Shown in pieces: positions 57,889 through 64,000 of a DNA stretch of 64,000 nucleotides. The translations under genes were made by a program, and so were the position numbers. The notes under the pieces are model-generated. The model did not search any database and was not told the origin of the DNA. It worked only from the letters and a program-made list of their open reading frames with translations. Each line of letters opens with the position of its first letter. The first letter of the stretch is position 1. The DNA lies in the NCBI RefSeq assembly GCF_014930365.1, contig NZ_JABXWI010000014.1:186001-250000 (forward strand), written 5' to 3'. Source of the DNA: Streptomyces caniscabiei. Its GTDB lineage: Bacteria > Actinomycetota > Actinomycetes > Streptomycetales > Streptomycetaceae.

Positions 57889-59826
57889 CTACGGGACCTT
57901 CACCCACCGCGCCTCGCTCGGCGTCCCCGCGTCGTCCGTCACGAAGAGCATGTACCAGCCGGACTGCACCAGATTCCGGTTCTTCGGCACGGTCACCGTG
58001 ATCTCGTCCCCGGTCACTTCGAAGTCCACCTCGATCGATTTCTGGTCCACATCGGTCACATGCGTCGACGCACTCGGCCGGATCAGCCGCGCCGCCTCGA
58101 TCGACGACCCGTCCCGCGTGCCGAACGTCGCCTTCCCGCCCCGCGCGACCGTCTTCGGGTCCCCGGTCAGCGACGGCCGGGCGTCCTGGAAGAGATACGG
58201 CGGTGTGTAGATCTCGATCCGCTGCTCGAACTCCCCCGGCTTGGTGTTGGCCTTGTCGGAGTACAGGGAGTCCGACCCGAAGAACACGACCCGTCCGTCC
58301 GGCAGCAGGATCGACCCGGAGTGGTAGTTCCGGCCCACCAGGGGGTCGGCCACCCGCCGCATGCCGCCCGACCGCGCGTCGTACAGCCGCGCTTCGAGGA
58401 TGTCGGAGTCGCCGCGCCCCCGGTAGTCCTCCGAGCCGCCGGAGATGAGGACCGTGTCGTCGGGCAGGATCGAGGCCTGCGGGTACCGCGTGCCCTTCGC
58501 CAGCCGCGGCCCGTCCACGAACCGCGGCCGGTCGGCCAGCAGATCGACCACCCGGGTCCGCCTGCTGGACCGCTCCGACTCACCGACCCCGCCCCCGCCG
58601 ACGACCATGTACGTCTCGTCCTGCGCCGGAGGCAGCAGCACGGTCCCGGCGGTCTCCAGCAGCTTGCTGTCGCTCATGCCGGGGACCTTGGTGAACTTGT
58701 TGGTCTTCAGGTCCCAGATCCCGGGGTCGCGCCCGATGTCGTCCGGCCCGTACCCCGCGTTCGCGCCCGAGTAGAACAGCTTGCCGTTCTGCATCAGGGA
58801 GATCGCCGGGTACGTCGGGAACTGCTGGACGCCCTTCGTGTACGTCCACTTCCTCGTCCCGGGGTCGTAGACCTCGTTCTTGCCCGGGACCAGCTGCCCG
58901 ATCTCGTCGAGACCGGACAGCGACAGGACGGTGCCGTCCGACAGGGTCGTCAGCGTCGGGTACCAGCGCGCCTCGTTCATCGGGTCGACCTTGATGTACT
59001 TCTCGGCGACCGGGTCGAACTCGTAGGCGTCCCTGATCCCCTGGAAGTCCTTCTTGTCGAGGGCGAGTTTCTGCGCGATGCCGTACGTGTTCCGCGCGTC
59101 CTCCCCCTTCAGGCCGACGACCTTGTAGTTGTCCTCCGTCCCCGTCTCGTACCGCTTGCCCCTGCGTTCGGCCTCGACATAGGCGCGGGCGATGCCCGGC
59201 TTGTTGCCGGTGAACTTGCCGGTGTCCGGGTCGAAGGTCTTGACGGCCTTCTTCAGCTCGACGGTGTCCTTGAGGACGAAGGTCCTGCCGTTCGCCTTGC
59301 CGACGAACCTCGTCCCCGCCCTCAGCTTCATCCCCTTGTCGGGATTCTCGTTGTGGATGATCATCAGGCCGCCGGCCTTGGTGACGTCCCCCTTCAGCTT
59401 CTCGTAGCGCTTGGTGCCGCCCGCGATCAGCAGATTGCCGTTGGACAGCTGGGTGTGCCCGGTGCAGAACAGGTCGGCCGGGGTCGGCACCCGCTTGATC
59501 GTCTGCTTCACCGGGTCCCAGACACGGGTGTCGAACTTCTTTTTGTCGAAGTTCTCGGCGTCGTTCCCCGAGCCCGCGATCAGCAGGATCTTGCCGGTGT
59601 GCAGCAGCGCGGCGTGGATGGTGTTCTGCCGGTACTTCTCCGGGAACTCCACGATCTGCCAGTGCCCGTTGGCGGCCTTGTACTCGGGTCTGTTGATCTT
59701 GTACTCGTGGTACTTCTCGGTGCTGAAGCGGTACACCCACGGCCCGTTCATCCCGGCGAGCGCGAGGACCACCGCCGCGCCGATCGCGAGGCGACGGGCA
59801 CGGCGGCGGCCTGCACGGTCCTTCAT
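57889..59826 (-). CDS. glxA: GlxA-like mononuclear copper-radical oxidase
   Basis: A 645-residue galactose-oxidase-type enzyme with an N-terminal membrane anchor (RRLAIGAAVVLALAGMNGPW). Kelch-like repeats follow: HAALLHTGKILLIAGSGNDA, ADLFCTGHTQLSNGNLLIAG with the Cys expected to cross-link to Tyr, MNEARWYPTLTTLSDGTVLS, FPTYPAISLMQNGKLFYSGA, GRNYHSGSILLPDGRVVFFG with His-type copper ligands, and a C-terminal domain with STHVTDVDQ. GlxA works with CslA in hyphal-tip glycan deposition and morphogenesis. ATG 59826 overlaps the cslA stop (ATGA). Confidence 0.95.
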   Translation of the reverse strand: MKDRAGRRRARRLAIGAAVVLALAGMNGPWVYRFSTEKYHEYKINRPEYKAANGHWQIVEFPEKYRQNTIHAALLHTGKILLIAGSGNDAENFDKKKFDTRVWDPVKQTIKRVPTPADLFCTGHTQLSNGNLLIAGGTKRYEKLKGDVTKAGGLMIIHNENPDKGMKLRAGTRFVGKANGRTFVLKDTVELKKAVKTFDPDTGKFTGNKPGIARAYVEAERRGKRYETGTEDNYKVVGLKGEDARNTYGIAQKLALDKKDFQGIRDAYEFDPVAEKYIKVDPMNEARWYPTLTTLSDGTVLSLSGLDEIGQLVPGKNEVYDPGTRKWTYTKGVQQFPTYPAISLMQNGKLFYSGANAGYGPDDIGRDPGIWDLKTNKFTKVPGMSDSKLLETAGTVLLPPAQDETYMVVGGGGVGESERSSRRTRVVDLLADRPRFVDGPRLAKGTRYPQASILPDDTVLISGGSEDYRGRGDSDILEARLYDARSGGMRRVADPLVGRNYHSGSILLPDGRVVFFGSDSLYSDKANTKPGEFEQRIEIYTPPYLFQDARPSLTGDPKTVARGGKATFGTRDGSSIEAARLIRPSASTHVTDVDQKSIEVDFEVTGDEITVTVPKNRNLVQSGWYMLFVTDDAGTPSEARWVKVP

Positions 59827-61820
59827 TCCTTACGTCCCCCAAGTCCGCCCAGGGCGATCTGCATGGTCTGGTCGCTACCCCCGCCGCCCGACCCGGACGC
59901 CGCCCAGCTCGGCTTGTGCTGGGGAGCGTGGGGCGCGTGTGGGGCGTGTGGTGCGTGGGTCGGCGCGAACGGTGCGGGAGCCGCCTCGGGCGGCGCCACC
60001 ATGGACCCTTGCAGTGCGGCCGCGGCGGCGGCCTTCTTCCGGTCCTGCCGCAGCATGTAGCGCCAGGCGAAGATGGGGAGAGCGGTGATCGTCATGGCGA
60101 AGACGGCCCAGATGATCATCGCGGGATGGGCGTTGCCGAAGGCGAACCCGGCGGTGATCGAGGCACCGAAGATGACGATGAAGTACCAGTGGTACCGGAA
60201 GGTGCCGAACCACCGGTCGGGGCTCGCCGAGTCGCCCTTGGGCGTGACCACGAACTTGCTCTTGCGGCGCAGCGCCGAATCGATCAGCGCCTTGGCGTAG
60301 AGCGGCGCGGACAGCGCGGACATCACCATGCCGGCCACGCCGCCGGAGCCCTCCGGCTCGTGCGGGGAGACGTTGTGCCGGCGGTTCCAGACGTACAGGC
60401 CTATCTGGAGGGCAGAGGCGTTGCCGTAGAGCATCAGCCACACCACCGGGTCGATGTTCACACCCGAGGCGCCGAGGCCCAGGAACAGCGCACAACTCAG
60501 GGCTGCCAGAATCCAGTTGAGCGCCGACATCGGGTAGAAGATGATCATCATCGTGTAGTTGAAGAGCTTGGTCGGCGGCAGCGAGTACCAGCCCTTCCAG
60601 TACTGCGTGAGGATCGTCTCGTACGTCCCGCGCGACCAGCGCATCTGCTGGGTGAAGAAGTCCGTCCAGGCGCTGGGCCCTTCACCGACCGCGAGGACGT
60701 CCGGGGTGTAGACCGAACGCCACTTCTTGCCCGTGGCGGGGTTCTTGTGGCGGTGGATCTCGAAACCGGTGGCCATGTCCTCGGTGATCGAGTCGTACAG
60801 CCCGCCGATCTGCTTGAGCGCCTTGATCCGTACGGCGTTGGAGGTGCCGACGAACATGGGCGCGCCGTACCTGTTCCCGGCGCGCTGGATCAGCGCGTGG
60901 AACAGGAACTGCTGGGACTCGGCGGCCTTGGTGACGAAGTTGTCGTAGTTGCCGTAGACCTGCGGGCCGATGACGAAGCCGATGTTCGGGTCGCGGAAGA
61001 AACCGAGCATCCGCTCCAGGTAGTTGGGGAGCGGGATGTGGTCGGTGTCGACCGAGGCGAAGAAGTCGTAGTCGTCACCGTGCGCGTCGAGCCAGGCGTT
61101 GTAGTTGCCGTGCTTGGTCTTGGCGCGGTGCGGGCCCTTGGGCTGGTTCCACTTCGCGATGCCCTTGCGGGAGAAGTGGTGCACGCCCAGGCGCGCGCAG
61201 ACCGCCTTCACGTCCGGGTCGTCGCCCTCGTCGAGCAGCCACACGTGCAGAAGTCCGCGATGGCGGAGCCGCACCGCGGCCTCCAGGGTCTTCGTCACCA
61301 TCTCCAGCGGTTCCTTGCCGGGCACGAAGGAGGTGAGGAAGGCGACTCTGGTGCCGGTCTCGGGCACCACCGGGATCGGGTCGCGGGCGACCAGGGTGGC
61401 GTGCGCGTTCGACAGGACGTTCATGCAGCGGAAGAACTCGATCAGACCGATCGAGACCAGCATGACCATGTCGAGGGCGGGCAGGAAGTCGTACTCGACG
61501 TAGTCGCGCTTGGTCCAGTGGTCCTGCTGCAGCAGCCAGGCCAGCAGGACCAGGGAGAGCAGCGGCGCGGCGGCCAGCATCAGGGCGACCCTGAGGCGGT
61601 GCGGCTCCTGGGAGATCAGCGACCGGTACTGCACCGTGTACGGCTTGGTCGGGTCGGGCTGGGTGAGCGGGCCGGCGAGGCGGCTGTAGTGCTCGTAGTC
61701 GTATCTCGGAAGGTTCTTCTTGAGCTTGCGAAAGGCTCCGGTCCGGTGCGACGGCACCTTCAGCTGGGTTGTCTCGGATGGGTCGTGGTTGTGCCGGGCG
61801 CCCGTCGGCGTCGACGTCAT
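59823..61820 (-). CDS. cslA: CslA cellulose-synthase-like GT2 glycosyltransferase
   Basis: A 665-residue membrane GT2 enzyme that makes a beta-glucan at hyphal tips. Catalytic motifs: VWLLDEGDDPDVKAVCARLG, DFFASVDTDHIPLPNYLERM (DxD), FVGTSNAVRIKALKQIGG, YDSITEDMATGFEIHRHKNP (TED) and TDFFTQQMRWSRGTYETILT (QxxRW). Transmembrane helices lie near residues 80-130 and 400-580. The C-terminal tail has a HAPHAPHAP repeat and a Gly/Ser-rich end. ATG 61820 has GGGGGGA upstream. Co-translated with glxA. Confidence 0.96.
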   Translation of the reverse strand: MTSTPTGARHNHDPSETTQLKVPSHRTGAFRKLKKNLPRYDYEHYSRLAGPLTQPDPTKPYTVQYRSLISQEPHRLRVALMLAAAPLLSLVLLAWLLQQDHWTKRDYVEYDFLPALDMVMLVSIGLIEFFRCMNVLSNAHATLVARDPIPVVPETGTRVAFLTSFVPGKEPLEMVTKTLEAAVRLRHRGLLHVWLLDEGDDPDVKAVCARLGVHHFSRKGIAKWNQPKGPHRAKTKHGNYNAWLDAHGDDYDFFASVDTDHIPLPNYLERMLGFFRDPNIGFVIGPQVYGNYDNFVTKAAESQQFLFHALIQRAGNRYGAPMFVGTSNAVRIKALKQIGGLYDSITEDMATGFEIHRHKNPATGKKWRSVYTPDVLAVGEGPSAWTDFFTQQMRWSRGTYETILTQYWKGWYSLPPTKLFNYTMMIIFYPMSALNWILAALSCALFLGLGASGVNIDPVVWLMLYGNASALQIGLYVWNRRHNVSPHEPEGSGGVAGMVMSALSAPLYAKALIDSALRRKSKFVVTPKGDSASPDRWFGTFRYHWYFIVIFGASITAGFAFGNAHPAMIIWAVFAMTITALPIFAWRYMLRQDRKKAAAAAALQGSMVAPPEAAPAPFAPTHAPHAPHAPHAPQHKPSWAASGSGGGGSDQTMQIALGGLGGRKE

Positions 61821-62257
61821 GAGTCATTCCCCCCGCACACACTTCGTCGAGTGTGTGTTCGTCGGTCTTTCGTCCGAATCGGTCCCCCTCGACCGTTACG
61901 GACGTATCAGTGGGTCATCGTCACCATGTGATCTACACCATGGAGACACGGGACGACGACCATCCGGTTGCATTGATGCCCCCTCGGCATCTTTTGTTCC
62001 TGAGCGCGCACATCGTGTGCCTCAATGAGGGCCTGAGATCCCCATCCCCGGGCGCAAACCGCCCAAGGCCCCCCAACCGCCGTGTATCCGGTGTCTCTTA
62101 CGGCCCAGGGTTCTATGGTGTCCATCTTGATCGCAAGATGCGAAACAGGGCGTTTACCGGTCATACACGATCAATGGGGCATTGGCGGAGAATCCGTGAG
62201 GAGTGCGAAGGGGGTGTGCGGAACCCGCGGGGGAGGGCGCGGGAGAACGCGCACATG
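61821..62257. other. cslA upstream region with leader hairpin
   Basis: No gene is supported. An inverted repeat, CACACACT/AGTGTGTG with a 6-nt loop, lies at 61836-61857, only 16 bp before the cslA start, flanking its ribosome-binding site. The stretch around 61900-61990 is relatively AT-rich and probably carries the cslA promoter. Confidence 0.6.
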
Positions 62258-62298
62258 CGGAGAGGCCCCTCGCGGTTCACTCGCGAGGGGCCTCTCCG
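62258..62298. terminator. Hairpin terminator downstream of tRNA-Lys
   Basis: A perfect 17-bp stem, CGGAGAGGCCCCTCGCG with CGCGAGGGGCCTCTCCG, and a 7-nt loop. It lies 6 bp beyond the 3' end of the leftward tRNA gene and should end that transcript. Confidence 0.88.
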
Positions 62299-62303
62299 AT
62301 GGG

Positions 62304-62377
62304 TGCGCCGCCAGGGACTCGAACCCCGGACCCGCTGATTAAGAGTCAGCTGCTCTAACCAACTGAGCTAGCGGCGC
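62304..62377 (-). tRNA. tRNA-Lys (CTT)
   Basis: A 74-nt cloverleaf. Acceptor GCGCCGC pairs with GCGGCGC, the D arm is AGCTCAGTTGGTTAGAGC, the anticodon arm CTGACTCTTAATCAG gives anticodon CTT, and the T arm is CCGGGGTTCGAGTCCCTGG. Discriminator base A; CCA is not encoded, as usual in actinobacteria. Confidence 0.97.
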
Positions 62378-62440
62378 GCGAGAAGAACTTTACCGGAGCG
62401 GCGGGGGTGCTTCCGACCACGGAGCACCCCCGCCGGGCGG

Positions 62441-62887
62441 TCACTTGTACCAGAACTGGCTGATGGTGCGGCCGTTGACCTGCCAGACGTTGTCGGCGCG
62501 CTGCATGCTGTTGCAGACGTCGTCGCCGTACTTGGCGTTGAACAGGTCCTGCGAGAACCACTCGCAGGTCACGTTGTGCAGGCGCTGCCGGGAGCCCCAG
62601 GTCACACCGAGCCGGGTCAGTTCGCTCGGCGGGTTGCCGACCTTGTCGGTCCGGTCCATCGCCCGCTGGCAGGACACGCCGTCGCTCTTGGGCACCTCGA
62701 TCACTCGGGACCAGATCACTTCCTGCTGGCCCTTGTTGTAGTAGCCCTTCCAGTAGTTCCCGCAGATCCGGGAGCCCGACTGGGCCTCGGCCGTACCCGG
62801 GACGGCGATCGCGAACAGTGCCCCGGCCGCCATGCCGGCGGCCGCCAGCGTCGCCGTGCGTCGCTTCATACGCTGAACCTTCATCAT
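62441..62887 (-). CDS. Small secreted Cys-containing protein, paralogue of the protein at the window end
   Basis: A 148-residue exported protein. Signal peptide KRRTATLAAAGMAAGALFAI, cleavage near TAEAQS. The mature part has SRICGNYWKGYYNKGQQEVI, SDGVSCQRAMDRTDKVGNPP, NVTCEWFSQDLFNAKYGDDV and CNSMQRADNVWQVNGRTISQ, with four cysteines likely forming two disulfides. Its C-terminal half aligns with the partial protein at 63859-64000 (TCE....DLFN.KYG.D.C..M.R.D). ATG 62887 (or 62884) has AAGGAG upstream. Function unknown; not a recognised enzyme. Confidence 0.82.
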   Translation of the reverse strand: MMKVQRMKRRTATLAAAGMAAGALFAIAVPGTAEAQSGSRICGNYWKGYYNKGQQEVIWSRVIEVPKSDGVSCQRAMDRTDKVGNPPSELTRLGVTWGSRQRLHNVTCEWFSQDLFNAKYGDDVCNSMQRADNVWQVNGRTISQFWYK

Positions 62888-62952
62888 CGCTCCTTGAGCT
62901 TGGTCGGCCTCACCGGTGCGCGCGGGGACGGCACCGGGCAGTGCGTGGATGT

Positions 62953-63597
62953 TCAGCGGGGCCGGACCTGGCCGTTGATCTCGTACGTGGCCATCCAGCG
63001 CTGGAATATGTTCCTGTTCCATTTGCCGAACCTGACGTTCCCGTCCCAGTCGTACGACGTTCCGCCCTTGCAGCCTCGGTTCGACCTGACCCAACCGCCG
63101 ACGAAGTCGCCCTCGGTCCAGCGGCGGACCGCCACGTTGACGGGCGCTGCCTTCTGTCCGCCCGTCATGTTGACGGTGAAGGTGAAGGTGGTGTTGACCT
63201 CCGTGGACCTGTTGTAGCCGCCGACCAGTCCGAGCACGACGTTGTACCACTTCTTGGAGGGCGAGCTGGCGTTGCCTATGTCGGTGCTTCCGCCGAGATT
63301 CCAGCTGGTGCTCGAGGTCTTCGACTTCTGCCATGCGTAGCTGCAGGTGGTGCCGCCGGGGCACAGGAAGAGGTCACCCCTCCACACCACGTCGTACCAG
63401 GTCCCCGCCGCCTGCTGCCGGGCGATCGAGCGCGTCACATTGCCGCCGCCTGTACCGGGAACGATCTTCGCGCCATCCGAATGGCTTTGGGTGAAGCACT
63501 GCGTCGCCGCCTCCGCTGTGCCCACCGTACTCATCAGTGATGCGAGGAGTAGGGCAGAGGACATCAGTGCGCGATTCCACCAGATTTTTGTGACCAT
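62953..63597 (-). CDS. Secreted beta-rich protein of unknown function
   Basis: A 214-residue exported protein with signal peptide MSSALLLASLMSTVGTAEAA. The mature chain is rich in Trp, Tyr, Asn and Gly: VTRSIARQQAAGTWYDVVWR, DLFLCPGGTTCSYAWQKSKT, WYNVVLGLVGGYNRSTEVNT, TFTFTVNMTGGQKAAPVNVA and ATYEINGQVRP. The alternating polar/aromatic strands suggest an all-beta fold, such as an aerolysin-like or lectin-like module, but no family is recognised. ATG 63597 has AAGGGA upstream. It lies between the two small paralogous secreted genes on the same strand. Confidence 0.8.
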   Translation of the reverse strand: MVTKIWWNRALMSSALLLASLMSTVGTAEAATQCFTQSHSDGAKIVPGTGGGNVTRSIARQQAAGTWYDVVWRGDLFLCPGGTTCSYAWQKSKTSSTSWNLGGSTDIGNASSPSKKWYNVVLGLVGGYNRSTEVNTTFTFTVNMTGGQKAAPVNVAVRRWTEGDFVGGWVRSNRGCKGGTSYDWDGNVRFGKWNRNIFQRWMATYEINGQVRPR

Positions 63598-63858
63598 TTT
63601 CGTATCCCTTCCTGGGGGGAATTTTGGTCGGGGGTGGGTGAAGGGGTGTTGCGATCATTCGCGGGAAATTGGAACGGTTGCCTTTCGGGAATGCTCCTGG
63701 ACCGGTTCCGAGGGTGAATTGATGCCACCTGTGGTGGTCCCGCCGTCGACGGCTCGGCCCGTGGTGTCCGTCTTCGATCCCGCCCGCCGGCGGCATGGTC
63801 TGGTGTGGGCGAGGGCCCCGCATCAGAGCGCGATGCCACTGACGGCTTCCGCGTGTTC

Positions 63859-64000
63859 TCAGTACACCTGCGACCACTCGGCGGGCGTGCGGTTGGCCAC
63901 CTGCCCGATGAGGTCCACCCGGTTCATGTTGAGGCAGGGGTCGTTCCCGTACTTGTCGTTGAACAGGTCGCCGGCGTCCTCGCAGGTCCAGGACCGGATC
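63859..64000 (-). CDS. Small secreted protein, C-terminal part only (5' end outside the window)
   Basis: The last 46 codons of a gene entering from the right: IRSWTCEDAGDLFNDKYGND, PCLNMNRVDLIGQVANRTPA, EWSQVY, stop at 63859-63861. It is clearly homologous to the C terminus of the protein at 62441-62887: both share TCE, DLFN-KYG-D, C-xx-M and the V-R-x spacing. Two paralogues around one beta-rich secreted protein suggest a small expanded family of exported proteins. Confidence 0.8.
   Translation of the reverse strand, partial: IRSWTCEDAGDLFNDKYGNDPCLNMNRVDLIGQVANRTPAEWSQVY

Overview
The window is high-GC actinobacterial chromosome, almost certainly from a Streptomyces. The signs are GC-biased third codon positions, frequent GTG starts, 4-bp ATGA/GTGA gene overlaps, the cslA-glxA pair, the DUF397/XRE-DUF5753/anti-sigma-ATPase triplet, class E and class F sortases, and the dispersed 'cgcagttc..cgcgcccct' intergenic repeat. 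No transposase, rRNA or CRISPR array was seen. One tRNA-Lys(CTT) lies at 62304-62377.

Region A (1-8761, all minus strand) is a compact biosynthetic locus. Read in transcription order it holds a TrmB/LuxR-type regulator, a small conserved protein, a type III-fold PLP decarboxylase, a phosphopantetheinyl transferase continuous in frame with a hotdog-fold aminoacyl-CoA ammonia-lyase-like domain, an AMP-forming adenylation enzyme, a free-standing acyl carrier protein, and then EctB, EctC and EctA (EctA runs off the window). A full set of ectoine enzymes coupled to carrier-protein chemistry, in the unusual order B-C-A, is one of the two best candidates for an undescribed system.

Region B (9003-15445) holds accessory and regulatory genes: a frame-disrupted alpha/beta hydrolase, an HTH_42/AlkZ-like protein, a RelE-type toxin-antitoxin pair with a palindromic operator abutting the antitoxin start, a DUF4240 protein, a CYTH protein, and a DUF397/XRE/ATPase triplet.

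Region C (15531-35563) is a defence island. A leftward operon coupled by 4-bp overlaps encodes a GHKL-ATPase/SF2-helicase fusion, a UvrD-like helicase, a DrmA-like helicase and a DrmB-like DUF1998 protein. A rightward operon encodes an XRE-GHKL ATPase and two proteins of unknown function. A converging leftward operon encodes a Vsr endonuclease and two C5-cytosine methyltransferase homologues, one of which has lost the catalytic PC motif. DrmA and DrmB are the DISARM core, but no DrmC-type phospholipase D gene was found, so this looks like a DISARM-related composite. An AT-richer control region separates the two divergent operons, and a very strongly folded cloverleaf-like DNA element marks the right edge.

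Region D (35713-50177) is mostly ordinary Streptomyces housekeeping and secretion genes: a SEC-C protein, a GH30 galactanase-like enzyme, sortase E, a DUF6412 protein, a YidC/Oxa1 insertase, an FAH-family hydrolase, an UPF0303/Gfo-Idh-MocA pair divergent from a ROK regulator, a HAD phosphatase, a secreted protein with sortase F, and a GH6 lipoprotein.

Region E (50178-57813) has a long structured leader and then a six-gene plus-strand operon, sbnA-sbnB-(FAD/NAD-binding protein)-metA-like-lysE-serA-like. It should make L-2,3-diaminopropionate, modify it and export the product.

Region F (57835-64000) has a strong bidirectional terminator, the convergent cslA-glxA operon for a cellulose-like glycan at the hyphal tip, the tRNA-Lys, and a cluster of small secreted proteins that includes two paralogues.
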